Below are positions 52,068 through 62,200 of a stretch of DNA of 64,000 nt, piece by piece (the first letter of the stretch is position 1; each line of letters opens with the position of its first letter). The notes under the pieces are model-generated. The model was not told where the DNA came from and ran no database searches. It saw nothing but the letters and a program-made list of their open reading frames with translations. Origin of the DNA: Sutcliffiella horikoshii (GTDB lineage: Bacteria; Bacillota; Bacilli; Bacillales; Bacillaceae_I); contig NZ_JAIVKY010000008.1 of assembly GCF_020524325.1 (NCBI RefSeq), forward strand, positions 186,001 through 250,000, read 5' to 3'. Position numbers and translations under genes: made by a program.

Positions 52068-52835
52068 TTGGATCCCATTTTGCAGACTAAGGATTTAACG
52101 ATAGCTTTTGGTGGACATGTGGCAGTCAATCAAGTGAATTTTTCTGTAGAGCCTTACCACTTCAAGTCCATCATAGGGCCAAATGGAGCTGGAAAGACGA
52201 CGTTTTTCAATCTCTTAAGCGGGCAGTTAAAGCCTACAAATGGAGAAGTGATTTGGAAAGGGGAGGACATCACAAAGCTTTCTCCTATGAAAAGGACTCG
52301 TAAAGGAATCGGTAGGTCTTTTCAAATTACAAATGTGTTTCCAAATCTGACAGTGTTGGAAAATGTTCGGCTGGCAGTGCAGTCCCAGCGCGGGGTAAGG
52401 TATAACTTGTTTTCCCATTTCAGGAATTTCACTGAGTTTGAAGAGCGGTCTTTAGAACTTTTAAAGACGGTCCTTCTGGATGATAAAGCCCAAGCCCTCG
52501 CCAAAAACTTGGCACATGGTGAAAAGAGAAAGCTTGAGATTGCCATGCTTCTGGCACTAGAAACTGAAATGCTTCTATTGGATGAACCAACGGCAGGTAT
52601 GTCAATCGAGGAAGTACCGGCAATACTGGAGGTTATTAAACTAATAAAAGCTAAGGGGGACAGGACCATCATACTAATCGAACATAAAATGGACATGATA
52701 TTAGACTTGTCCGATTCTGTTACCGTTCTTTTTAATGGGAAATTATTAGCGGACGGCACACCGGAAGAAATCATGAAAAATGAGACAGTACAGTCTGCGT
52801 ATTTAGGAGGATTGTATGATGACAACGCTTCTTAA
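52068..52835 (+). CDS. LivG-type ABC transporter ATPase
   Basis: A 255-residue ATPase with Walker A GPNGAGKTT, a LAHGEKRKLEIAM signature region and Walker B MLLLDEPTAGM, of the LivG type with its characteristic long insertion (GRSFQITNVFPNLTVLENV). The start is TTG behind AAAAGGAGG. It powers the importer with the next ATPase, whose start lies inside its last codons. Confidence 0.88.
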   Translation: MDPILQTKDLTIAFGGHVAVNQVNFSVEPYHFKSIIGPNGAGKTTFFNLLSGQLKPTNGEVIWKGEDITKLSPMKRTRKGIGRSFQITNVFPNLTVLENVRLAVQSQRGVRYNLFSHFRNFTEFEERSLELLKTVLLDDKAQALAKNLAHGEKRKLEIAMLLALETEMLLLDEPTAGMSIEEVPAILEVIKLIKAKGDRTIILIEHKMDMILDLSDSVTVLFNGKLLADGTPEEIMKNETVQSAYLGGLYDDNAS

Positions 52836-53526
52836 AGTGGAAAAGATTCAAACATATATTGAACAGTTTCATATTTTACAAGGTGTTAATTTTGAGGCAA
52901 GACAAGGGGAAGTGACCGTACTTCTTGGAAGAAACGGGGCAGGGAAAACAACCACTCTCAGAAGTGTGATGGGACTGAATCCGCCCCAAAAAGGATCTAT
53001 AGTGTTTGATGGGCAGGATATCACCGGAATGGCAACGTATGATATTGCAAATATAGGAATCGGCTATGTTCCGGAAGATCAAGGGGTGTTTGGAGAATTA
53101 ACAGTGGAAGAAAATATGAAGGTTGCCATGAAAAAAACAGATGAAGAAACTCTCACGAAATTAGATTGGGTGTTAGACTTGTTCCCCGATTTAAAAACAT
53201 ATTGGAAAAAGCGTGGCGGAAACTTAAGTGGCGGTCAAAAGCAAATGCTGGCGATTTCTCGGGCTTATATTAATAACAGCAAGCTTCTGTTAATTGATGA
53301 ACCAAGTAAGGGGCTAGCTCCGATAATGGTAGAGAAGGTGATGAACTCCATCCAGCAGATGAAAAAAGAAACGACCATTATTCTCGTTGAGCAAAATTTT
53401 TATATGGCAAGTACTATAGGGGATTGTTTCTATATATTGGATGACGGTCGGACCGTGCATCATGGGCACATGCATGAACTGAAGGAAGATAAGGAGCTTA
53501 GAAGGCAGTATCTTGGGATTGCATAA
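52816..53526 (+). CDS. LivF-type ABC transporter ATPase
   Basis: A 236-residue ATPase with Walker A GRNGAGKTTTLRS, signature LSGGQKQMLAI and Walker B LLIDEPSKGLAP. GIGYVPEDQGVFGELTVEEN is typical of LivF. It overlaps the LivG gene by 20 bp with an AGGAGG site inside that gene, so translation is coupled. Confidence 0.88.
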   Translation: MMTTLLKVEKIQTYIEQFHILQGVNFEARQGEVTVLLGRNGAGKTTTLRSVMGLNPPQKGSIVFDGQDITGMATYDIANIGIGYVPEDQGVFGELTVEENMKVAMKKTDEETLTKLDWVLDLFPDLKTYWKKRGGNLSGGQKQMLAISRAYINNSKLLLIDEPSKGLAPIMVEKVMNSIQQMKKETTIILVEQNFYMASTIGDCFYILDDGRTVHHGHMHELKEDKELRRQYLGIA

Positions 53527-53540
53527 AGGAGGGGCAGATA

Positions 53541-54401
53541 GTGGATGTATTGGTGAATCTGACGGTAAACGGATTAGCAACAGGAATGTTGATTTTTTTG
53601 CTGGCTGCTGGTCTGACATTGATATTCGGTTTAATGGATGTCCTTAACTTCGCTCACGGAGGGCTGTTTGCCTGGGGTGCCTTTTCGGGAGTGTGGGTAT
53701 ATTCGGCAACAGGCAGCTTTATGATAGGGATTTTTGCTGCAATCGGAACCGGGCTAATACTTGGATTGGCGCTAGAGAGATTCATTATCCAGCCTGTCTA
53801 TGGAAATCATGTTCAACAGATTTTGATTACATTGGGCGTCATGCTTGTATTAAGTGAAATGATTAAAGTGGTGTTCGGTCCTAATCAGCTTAGCGCGAGA
53901 ACTCCGTCATACTTGAGTGGCAGTTGGGAGTTTGGGGATATTATCATTATCAAATACCGCTTATTTATCATTGTTTTAGGATCGCTTGTCTTTGCGGCTA
54001 TCTTCTATACATTAAGAAATACGAAAATCGGGCTTATAGTTAGAGCGGGTGTAATCAACAAGGAAATGGTGCAGGCATTGGGCATCAACATAAAAAGAGT
54101 GTTTATGCTCGTTTTTATGACAGGTGCAGCAATGGCGGCACTTGGTGGCATGCTGCTTGGACCATATTCGGGGGTTATTTATGCGGAGATGGGTCTCGAA
54201 TTTGGGATCTTGGCATTCATTGTGGTGGTAATCGGTGGTATGGGTAGTATTACAGGTTCGGTTCTTGCCGCCATTTTAGTCGGGTTGAGTGGTTCTTTTA
54301 TGGCCTATTTCGTGCCGGATTTAGCATTGGCAGTGAATATGCTTCTGATGACTATAGTTTTGATTTTCCGTCCACAAGGATTATTCGGGGTAAAGGGGTG
54401 A
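53541..54401 (+). CDS. LivH-type ABC permease
   Basis: A 286-residue permease with about eight helices. GLMDVLNFAHGGLFAWGAF near the N-terminus and GGMGSITGSVLAAILVGL near the C-terminus are LivH features. The start is GTG behind AAAGGAGGGG. It pairs with the LivM-type permease 4 bp downstream. Confidence 0.88.
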   Translation: MDVLVNLTVNGLATGMLIFLLAAGLTLIFGLMDVLNFAHGGLFAWGAFSGVWVYSATGSFMIGIFAAIGTGLILGLALERFIIQPVYGNHVQQILITLGVMLVLSEMIKVVFGPNQLSARTPSYLSGSWEFGDIIIIKYRLFIIVLGSLVFAAIFYTLRNTKIGLIVRAGVINKEMVQALGINIKRVFMLVFMTGAAMAALGGMLLGPYSGVIYAEMGLEFGILAFIVVVIGGMGSITGSVLAAILVGLSGSFMAYFVPDLALAVNMLLMTIVLIFRPQGLFGVKG

Positions 54402-54405
54402 GAGA

Positions 54406-55404
54406 ATGAACAGATACAAGACAGTACCAAATACCGTATACATCATCATTTTTTTGATGCTTCTTGCTCTTCCATTTGTCACAGATTCTCGCACTCTATT
54501 AATCATGTTTACTCAAATCTTTCTTTTTGCCATATTTGCCATGAGTTATGATATCTTGCTCGGTTATACGGGAATTGTTTCGTTTGGTCATGCCATGTTT
54601 TTTGGTATAGGAGCTTATTCTACTGGTATTATGTTGAAGCAATATGAGAGTACAATTCCGATGCTTCTACTGGCGGTTCTAGTAGGGGCTGTTATAGCTG
54701 GTGCTGTAAGCTATGTTGTTGGGATACTTTCGCTACGATTGAAGAGCCACTTCTACGCTATGTTAACCCTCGCCTTCTCCGGACTGTTTCTGGTATTAGC
54801 CGAAAAATGGCGAACACTCACATATGGAAATGATGGCTTTACCTTCAGTATTCCTGACCCTTTGCGTGACAGATTAAATTTATATCTGTTGTCTTTAATT
54901 TTAATGGTTATTATCTTTCTTTTATTGAGGAGGTTTACACATTCCCCACTAGGAAAGGTGCTCCAGGCAATAAGAGAGAATGAGGAGCGTACAGAATCGC
55001 TTGGTTACCATGTGTTGCATTATAAAATCATAGCGAGTGTAGTTGCCGGTGTATTTGCAAGTTTTGCCGGAAGTTTATATGTATTGACATTGAGGTTTGT
55101 CAATACGTCTGTCTTTGCTGTGGATGTCACTTTAGATGCGCTATTGATGACTATCATTGGAGGTGTTGGTACGTTGATTGGGGCCATCATCGGAGCAGGG
55201 TTGATAGAGTTTGCTCACCATTGGTTATCGGACCTTGCTAAAGTACATTGGATTTTTGAACGCTGGATTATTTTCTTCGGAATTCTTTATATCGTGGTGG
55301 TGATGTTTTTCCCTCAAGGTATCGTAGGGACCATCAGATTATGGTGGTCCAGAAGAAGCGGAGCACAGTTTAAAGTAGGAAAAGAGAAAAATATTTCAAG
55401 ATAA
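54406..55404 (+). CDS. LivM-type ABC permease
   Basis: A 332-residue permease with about nine helices. YDILLGYTGIVSFGHAMFFG and ENEERTESLGYHVLHYK (the ATPase-coupling loop) identify LivM. It completes the importer. The downstream genes follow after 14 bp without terminator, linking transport to metabolism. Confidence 0.88.
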   Translation: MNRYKTVPNTVYIIIFLMLLALPFVTDSRTLLIMFTQIFLFAIFAMSYDILLGYTGIVSFGHAMFFGIGAYSTGIMLKQYESTIPMLLLAVLVGAVIAGAVSYVVGILSLRLKSHFYAMLTLAFSGLFLVLAEKWRTLTYGNDGFTFSIPDPLRDRLNLYLLSLILMVIIFLLLRRFTHSPLGKVLQAIRENEERTESLGYHVLHYKIIASVVAGVFASFAGSLYVLTLRFVNTSVFAVDVTLDALLMTIIGGVGTLIGAIIGAGLIEFAHHWLSDLAKVHWIFERWIIFFGILYIVVVMFFPQGIVGTIRLWWSRRSGAQFKVGKEKNISR

Positions 55405-55418
55405 TAGGAGGGGAAAGG

Positions 55419-55595
55419 ATGAGTAGTCAGCCACAAGTTGCTTCTTTTGTTGTCAGGTGTGCCGGTTTTTTGGATGCAGGGCAGCTGTCACCAACATGGC
55501 GAATAACAGTCAGCCACGTGCAAGGGGAAGAGGAGATAACGGTTACTTCTTTTGAAGAAGTCAGTGAATTTATGAAAGAAAAACTAAGTGGGTGA
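55419..55595 (+). CDS. 58-residue protein of unknown function in the importer operon
   Basis: Begins MSSQPQVASFVVRCAGFLDA behind an excellent TAGGAGGGGAAAGG site and ends FEEVSEFMKEKLSG. The composition suggests a small beta-sheet (alternating TWRITVSH and EEEITVTS) with a C-terminal helix. The next gene starts 5 bp downstream. No family is recognised. Its constant position between transporter and enzymes would be worth testing in relatives, since an accessory subunit or small sensor is possible. Confidence 0.7.
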   Translation: MSSQPQVASFVVRCAGFLDAGQLSPTWRITVSHVQGEEEITVTSFEEVSEFMKEKLSG

Positions 55596-55599
55596 AGTT

Positions 55600-56631
55600 A
55601 TGACACAGATCGGGATTGTGAGTGTCGGTACATTTATTCCAGAAAATTTCATGACCAGCAAGGATATTGCCGAAAAATCTGGAATACCTATAGAGGTGGT
55701 GGAAGAAAAACTGGGGATTAAATCTAAGCCTGTAGCTGCATTTGAAGATCATACGTGTGAAATGGGGATAAAAGCTGCACGGGTGGCCTTGGAAAAGGGG
55801 AATATTGCTCCAGAAGAAATAGACCTGATCCTCTACATTGGGGAAGAACATAAAGAATATCCACTTTGGACGGCAGCCTTATACATGCAGAAACAGCTTG
55901 GGGCGGTAAATGCGTTTGGGTTTGATATGGGATTGAGATGTGGAACCACCATCATGGGATTGAAAGTCGCGAAAGACATGATGATTGCAGATGAATCTAT
56001 TCACACAGTGCTGCTTGCAGGTGGCTACCGCAACGAAGATTTCATTGATTACACCAATCCACGAACCAGGTTTATGAATAACCTTGCAGCAGGTGGAGGA
56101 GCCATTCTGCTAAAAAAGAATCATGGTGAAAATTCTTTATTGGCCTCTCACCTCATAACAGATGGTTCATTTTCAGAGGATGTAGTGGTAGTTGCCGGAG
56201 GTACGAGGCATCCCATTTCTCCAAAAGCATTGGAAAAAGGTTTGAATAAACTGGATGTACTGGATCCGGTTGGAATGAAAGCCAGATTAGAAGAGAAATC
56301 CATGAAGAATTTCTTGGAAGTGATTCGAATGTCCTTATCGAAAAGTGATCTTACAGAAGAGGAGCTGGATTACCTCGGAATTCTCCATATGAAAAAATCT
56401 GCCCACAATTACGTATTAGAGGAACTCGGTTTGTCTGAACATCAATCTATTTATCTCGAAAACTACGGTCACATCGGTCAAATTGACCAAATACTCACAT
56501 TAGAGCTGGCTTTACAACAAGGCCGAATCAAAGAGGGGGACCATGTAGTGCTAGTGAGTGCGGGAATTGGCTATGCTTGGGGTGCAACGACTATTCAATG
56601 GGGGAAATCAAAAAGGGAGGTTGTAAGATGA
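55600..56631 (+). CDS. KAS III-like condensing enzyme (thiolase superfamily)
   Basis: A 343-residue protein of the 3-oxoacyl-ACP synthase III/HMG-CoA synthase type. The catalytic Cys is Cys114 in MGLRCGTTIMG; His is likely in ILHMKKSAHN and Asn in ENYGHIGQIDQ, where the usual NYGNTSA is altered. It may join or cleave acyl-CoA units. It is in a transport and ligase cluster rather than with fab genes, so a catabolic or special condensing role is more likely than fatty acid synthesis. I start at ATG 55600; a GTG 12 bp upstream overlaps the previous gene. Confidence 0.8.
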   Translation: MTQIGIVSVGTFIPENFMTSKDIAEKSGIPIEVVEEKLGIKSKPVAAFEDHTCEMGIKAARVALEKGNIAPEEIDLILYIGEEHKEYPLWTAALYMQKQLGAVNAFGFDMGLRCGTTIMGLKVAKDMMIADESIHTVLLAGGYRNEDFIDYTNPRTRFMNNLAAGGGAILLKKNHGENSLLASHLITDGSFSEDVVVVAGGTRHPISPKALEKGLNKLDVLDPVGMKARLEEKSMKNFLEVIRMSLSKSDLTEEELDYLGILHMKKSAHNYVLEELGLSEHQSIYLENYGHIGQIDQILTLELALQQGRIKEGDHVVLVSAGIGYAWGATTIQWGKSKREVVR

Positions 56632-57536
56632 TCGTTCAAAAACAAGTAAAACTGCCAAACGGGGAGACCTATGGATATAGAGAACGAGTTGGCTCTGGTG
56701 AAACCATCTTGCTCATACATGGTAATATGACTTCTTCTAAGCATTGGGATTTGCTGATGGAGAACATAGATGCTTCTTTTCATCTTGTAGCTGTTGATAT
56801 GAGAGGCTTCGGTGTATCGTCCTATCATGAAAAAATCTATTCTATTAAAGACCTATCCGATGACATAAAGCTATTTGCGGACGAATTGAATCTCTCTAAC
56901 TTTACGTTAGTTGGTTGGTCAACAGGCGGAGCAGTGGGTATGCAGTTTGTAGCGGACAACCCTAACTATGCAAAAAAGCTCATTCTACTTTCCTCAGCAT
57001 CAACAAGAGGTTATCCAATGTATGCAACAGATGAAAACGGTCAACCAGATTTATCAAAGAGACTAACAAGTTATGAACAGGTATTGCAGGACAAGACAAG
57101 GACTATTACCATATCCCAAGCATATGAAAGCAAAAATAAAGAGGTATTGAGAATGATATGGAATTATGCCATCTACAATGACAATCAACCTGAATCAAAT
57201 CGGTATGAGGAGTATCTTGAGGATATGTTGACACAACGTAATTATCCTGAAATTCTCCATGCCCTTAACATGTTTAATATCAGCCACCACCATAATGGAC
57301 TGAAAGTAGGGACCGGGGAAGTGGAGCATATCAACATACCCGTTCTAGTATTGGCTGGTGAAAATGATCTTGTCATTTCCGAACAAATGTCCAAAGAAAT
57401 AGTTGAGGATCTTGGAGAGGTAGCCACTTTTCTTTCACTCAAGGAATGTGGCCATTCCGCACAAGTGGATGATTTATCACAATTATTGCAAGCGATTTCA
57501 ACTTTCGTAGCGAAACAGGAGGAACAATATAAATGA
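56628..57536 (+). CDS. Alpha/beta hydrolase
   Basis: A 302-residue alpha/beta-hydrolase. LLIHGNMTSSKHW forms the oxyanion region, the nucleophile is Ser98 in VGWSTGGAVG, the acid is probably in LAGENDLVIS, and His lies in ECGHSAQVD. It could hydrolyse an ester, a C-C bond or a CoA thioester. It overlaps the condensing enzyme by 4 bp (ATGA) with AAAGGGAGG upstream. The substrate is not deducible. Confidence 0.85.
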   Translation: MIVQKQVKLPNGETYGYRERVGSGETILLIHGNMTSSKHWDLLMENIDASFHLVAVDMRGFGVSSYHEKIYSIKDLSDDIKLFADELNLSNFTLVGWSTGGAVGMQFVADNPNYAKKLILLSSASTRGYPMYATDENGQPDLSKRLTSYEQVLQDKTRTITISQAYESKNKEVLRMIWNYAIYNDNQPESNRYEEYLEDMLTQRNYPEILHALNMFNISHHHNGLKVGTGEVEHINIPVLVLAGENDLVISEQMSKEIVEDLGEVATFLSLKECGHSAQVDDLSQLLQAISTFVAKQEEQYK

Positions 57537-58270
57537 GACTAGAAGGAAAAGTTGCCATCATAACCGGTGCAGCCAATGGATTGGGTTTGGAGGCTGCACG
57601 TGTATTTTTAAAAGAAGGTGCAAGGGTTGCACTGGTGGATTATGATGCAACACTAGGGGAACAAAGAACTGCAGAGCTTCAAGCAGAAGGGGAAGCGGCA
57701 TTCTACCAAGTGGATGTTTCCAATCAGGCCAAGGTAGTAGAGATGGTATCCATGGTGAAAGAAAGGTTCGGAAAGATTGATATTCTCATTAACAATGCAG
57801 GTATAACAAAAGATAACATGCTTCTAAAAATGAGTGGAGAAGACTTCCAAAAAGTAATGGATGTGAATGTAAATGGGGTATTTAACTGTACGCAAGCAGT
57901 AGTGCCTCATATGCTCGAAAACGGAAAAGGGAAGATCATCAATACATCATCTGTGAGCGGGGTTTATGGGAATGTCGGACAGACCAATTACGCGGCTTCT
58001 AAAGCGGCAGTAGTCGGTATGACAAAATCATGGGCAAAGGAATTCGGCAGGAAAAACATTAATGTGAATGCTGTGGCACCTGGATTTGTGGACACTAATA
58101 TGGTGGCAACCGTCCCAGAGAAAGTAATTCAGGGTTTGTTGCAAGTAATTCCCCTGCAACGTCTTGGCAAGCCAAGTGATATAGCTAATGCTTACCTGTA
58201 TCTTGCTTCAGATGAATCGGATTATGTGAATGGTACGGTACTGCATGTAGATGGCGGAATTATGATGTGA
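57533..58270 (+). CDS. FabG-like short-chain dehydrogenase
   Basis: A 245-residue classical SDR: cofactor motif TGAANGLG, NNAG, and the catalytic Ser-Tyr-Lys in NTSSVSGVYGNVGQTNYAASK. It is close to 3-oxoacyl-ACP reductases and would interconvert a 3-keto and 3-hydroxy acyl group or another alcohol. It overlaps the hydrolase by 4 bp and is the last gene of the operon. Confidence 0.88.
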   Translation: MRLEGKVAIITGAANGLGLEAARVFLKEGARVALVDYDATLGEQRTAELQAEGEAAFYQVDVSNQAKVVEMVSMVKERFGKIDILINNAGITKDNMLLKMSGEDFQKVMDVNVNGVFNCTQAVVPHMLENGKGKIINTSSVSGVYGNVGQTNYAASKAAVVGMTKSWAKEFGRKNINVNAVAPGFVDTNMVATVPEKVIQGLLQVIPLQRLGKPSDIANAYLYLASDESDYVNGTVLHVDGGIMM

Positions 58271-58298
58271 AAAATAGATTGAAATAGTAAGGAAATAG

Positions 58299-58337
58299 AA
58301 AAGCTTGGAGGCGAATATCATTCTCCAAGCTTTATTT
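58299..58337. terminator. Terminator of the importer/enzyme operon
   Basis: AAAGCTTGGAG pairs with CTCCAAGCTTT across a 12-base loop, followed by ATTTTT. It also faces the convergent orphan gene. Confidence 0.88.
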
Positions 58338-58348
58338 TTCGTCTTAAT

Positions 58349-58999
58349 TTACTTTCTATTATTTTTACGACGATGAAAGAATTTCTCTAGGTAAGGCAAA
58401 TAATAAGAGTTTTTTCTAGGGGGAGGTGGATGCTGAATTTGTATGACTTCCCACATGCCATCTTTTTCAGAAGGGTCAATTAGGATATCAATATTAAAAT
58501 GTAGGCAATATTCTCGCATCTCTATATAATCAAAATAATAGGATTCTTCCTGTTCTTCTAAAACAACCTTCGTACCTATAGGCCCTTTTTCAAATGACAG
58601 TGGTTCCCCGTATTGTTCTATTCCAAAATAACCTTCACCATAGTCAATTTTTCTTACTAATTTCCCAGATTGAAAAACCATCAAATTATATGTATCCACC
58701 GTACTTTGACCTAATGCATGAATGACTAATGTATTAAAAGTGGAAGAAAGCTTAGACGTTAGATCCATTAATTGCGTATATGAATCGTGTAAGATCGTTA
58801 TCCAATTATCATGCATTTTACTCAATGCAAAATGTGACGGTATTTCACTATTAAAAAAAGAAAAATGGGAATTCTGATTTGAGTGAGTTATAGGTTCACT
58901 GCTATAAGTAACCTCAAGCCAGTTGACTAAAAATGCTTCAACTTCCTTCATCTTGTCTGTTTTTATATGAATCTGATAAATGTTGACGGACAAATTCAC
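58349..58999 (-). CDS. Orphan protein of unknown function (216 aa)
   Basis: A 216-residue soluble protein with ribosome site TAGGGGGTG. The first part (to about residue 100) contains SKMHDNWITILHDSY. The C-terminal tail is basic and proline-rich (HPPPPRKNSYY, then FFHRRKNNRK). I recognise no family. It is coded on the opposite strand within an otherwise plus-strand block and has a lower-GC look, which may indicate a separate origin. It could be an immunity-type or accessory protein, but there is no evidence for a function. Confidence 0.6.
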   Translation of the reverse strand: MNLSVNIYQIHIKTDKMKEVEAFLVNWLEVTYSSEPITHSNQNSHFSFFNSEIPSHFALSKMHDNWITILHDSYTQLMDLTSKLSSTFNTLVIHALGQSTVDTYNLMVFQSGKLVRKIDYGEGYFGIEQYGEPLSFEKGPIGTKVVLEEQEESYYFDYIEMREYCLHFNIDILIDPSEKDGMWEVIQIQHPPPPRKNSYYLPYLEKFFHRRKNNRK

Positions 59000-59146
59000 A
59001 CCCCCTAAAGATTACCGATCCTTGTAACTTTCCTATTTATGTAATTAATACTCTTTGAATATACCATATAAATATCTACCTATCTTTTATGGCAATGAAA
59101 TTTTTTTAAAGAAGCGAAAAAAGCGGCAATAATCAAATAATAATCT

Positions 59147-59164
59147 AATTAACATGCGTTAATT
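59147..59164. promoter_or_regulatory. Operator-like inverted repeat before the RND gene
   Basis: AATTAAC and GTTAATT are perfect 7-bp arms around ATGC, about 125 bp upstream of the RND permease. This is the size of a TetR or MarR operator. The rest of the 290-bp gap is AT-rich without a clear promoter. Confidence 0.5.
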
Positions 59165-59290
59165 TTTGATAAAAAAAGTAACAAACGGTTTCAAAGCATA
59201 TTCATTCTTGCCAAGACTAACAAACACACCGTATGATGAACTCAGGATAAATAGTCAAATTTGAATAATTGAGTATAGGAGGACATCCAG

Positions 59291-62200
59291 GTGTTTAATG
59301 CACTTATTAAAAAACCAAAAGTAACACTGATATTTTTACTATTATTGGTGGTCATCGGTTCCTTGACCTATTTTCAGATACCAAAACGGGAGATTCCTGA
59401 AATCTCACTAAATGTAGGAACCATCACCACAGTGTATCCGGGGGCTACACCAAATGTAGTGGAACGTGATATTACCACCCCGCTTGAAAAAGAACTATTG
59501 GTTATTGACGGGATGGATAGCGTCACATCTGTTTCTGGATTAGGTGTTTCTAATATAGTGATGGAACTAACCGATGATGCTGACAGGGATAAAGTATTTT
59601 CCAAAGTTCAGCAAAAAGTTTCTGATGTAAGCCGTGAGTTCCCAGAAGACGCTTTTGAACCGACCATCAACACGGATATTCAAATGGGTGCCATCGCTTC
59701 ATATAATATTTTACATGAAGACCGTGCACTATTATTAGATCAAAAGGACACTATTGAAGGATGGATTCCTCAATTGGAAGACATTGATGGTGTTCGAAAG
59801 GTAACAGTTAAAGGGCTTGAAGAGTCGAGCTACACACTTAATCTTGATTCAGAAAGCATGCAAGAGGAAAGGGTTCTCCTGCCGGATGTTATTACAGCCA
59901 TCCAGAACGAGTTGCAAATCACCCCGCTTGGCAGTCAGCAAGCAAATAATCAGATTTCCCAACTGACTTTTGAACATATCGAGAATATTGAAGAAGTAGA
60001 GAATGTATTTCTGAAAAAGGATGAAGAAGGAAATTCGCTTTATGTCGGAGATGTTGCAAGTTTAAAGCAATTACCGACAGAACAAGAAGATTTAATCACG
60101 TATAATGGTTCGCCTGCCATTTCTTTGACTATCATGCAAGAAAAAGGAGTAGACATTCCAACGTTGCATGCCACGGTGGATAAAGAAATGGAGCGTCTCG
60201 CTAAAGATCTGCCTGAAGAAGTGGAGATGGACCTTTATTATACTCAAAATGAGATTGTGTCGAAAATTTTTAAAGACTTAGGGATTTCATTTCTCATCTC
60301 TATTTTAGCGGTGGTATTGATCACATTTTTTGGATTAAACACCGTGTCTGCTATCTTGGTGGCAATCTCCATCCCTATTTCTATTGCGCTGGGATTAATC
60401 CCATTGCCTTATGCAAATGTGGATCTAAATCAGATTTCCATTATCGGAATTATCATTGCATTAGGAATTTTGGTGGATGATGCCATTGTAGTCAATGATA
60501 ACATTCAAAGGCGTTACCAACTTGGAGATGGCCCTTTAAAAGGTGCGATAACTGGAACGAAAGAAGTGAGGGTTTCAATTATTACCTCCACTTTGGCCAT
60601 TGTCTTTACCTTCTTGCCACTTACATTCCTTGGTGGTCCAAATGGTGCCTTTATATCCGCACTGCCGACCGTTCTGATTGCCACAATTATTGGCTCCACC
60701 ATTGTCGCTTTGACCATAGTGCCAATTTTCATGGCATGGCGCCAGAAGAAAAAGAAACGCAATAAAGCAAAAGACGGCCTGCTTGGATCACAATTTGACA
60801 AAGTAAGTAACTGGTATAGTTCAAAAATTTTAACAAAAGTTGTGAAAAAACCTCTACTCACAGGGCTTGCCGTTCTTCTATTCTGTACTGCGAGTTACGC
60901 TTTGGTTCCATTTATTCCAGTCGTATTCTTCCCAAGCGCAGATCGTGAAGAGGTAACTGTGTCCGTTACCTACCCTGCAGGGACACCACTAGAGGAAACA
61001 GAATCAAGGCTACAAGACATGGAACAGATTATTAAAACAGATGAAGCGGTTTACGAAACGACCATCTTTGCAGGAAGCGGTGAACCTGGAATTTTCGGCA
61101 GCACCTTATCCAATTCAGGCGAAAATACTGGGCAGATTGTCTTAAGGGTAGACCGTGAACAGCAATCTGCTGCAGATACGATTGCCGAATGGCAGCCAAA
61201 ACTACGCGATGAAAATCCAGATGCAGTGGTGATGCTTTCCACTATTGAAGCTGGACCACCTGTTGGAGCTCCTATCGCTTTGACGGTTGTTGGGGAAGAC
61301 ATAGAAGAACTAATGAAATCTGTCAATGGCATGAAAGAAGAGATTGAAGGCTTGGAAGGTAGCGGAGCGGTCATTGATGATGTAGGTTCTCCACAGCCTA
61401 CCATCAATTATGTTCCGAATAGGGATGCTATGGAGGAACATGGCATCACCTCTCAGGAAATAAGTAATCAAATCAGGCTTGTTACAGAAGGAATCCCAGT
61501 CGGATCTTATGAAGCAGGGCTTGAGAGAGAAACGCTCACTATCGTCCAAGACCTTGTTGAAGATGGTGAAACTATAGATCTTGAAGCATTGGAGCTCCCA
61601 AGTAAAACAGAAACGACCGAGTTTGGGGGACCGGTTCTTGTCCCACTATCCGAGTTGGTGTCTGTTGAAGAGACAGAAGTATTGCCATTGATTCCTCACA
61701 AGGATGGAGACAGAACCATTACGGTACGTGTGTATCCTGGGGAAGACGATAAGCAGAAATTGGAATCAGAAGTGAAAGATATCGCAGCATCCTATGAAAC
61801 AGATAGTATTTCCGTTTCTGTGGGAGGCGAATCATCTGCAAGAAGTGACTTCTTTATAGAAGTAGGAAAACTCTTCTTGATCGTTATTTTCCTTATTTAT
61901 ATCTTAATGGTTGTTCAGTTCAATTCATTGAGACTGCCATTGTTGATCATGAGTTCTGTGTACTTGGCGATTTCAGGTGCGATGATAGGCTTGTTCATCA
62001 CTCAAACGGGTCTAGGTTTCATGGCGATGATGGGTATCGTTTCACTTGCTGGAATAGTGGTTAGGAATGCTACCGTGTTCATTGAATTCATGGAATCCCG
62101 TTTGCAAGAAGGTGCAACGTTGAGCGAAGCGGTCATTGATTCAGGTAAAGCAAGGTTGCGACCGGTTGTACTGACGGCCTTTACGTCTATCGCTGCTTTA

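Noticed and set aside
59026-59060. TGTAAC-like sequence upstream of the orphan and RND genes
   Set aside because: Only one clear copy (TTGTAAC) is present; the second candidate TGTAATT is imperfect and wrongly spaced.
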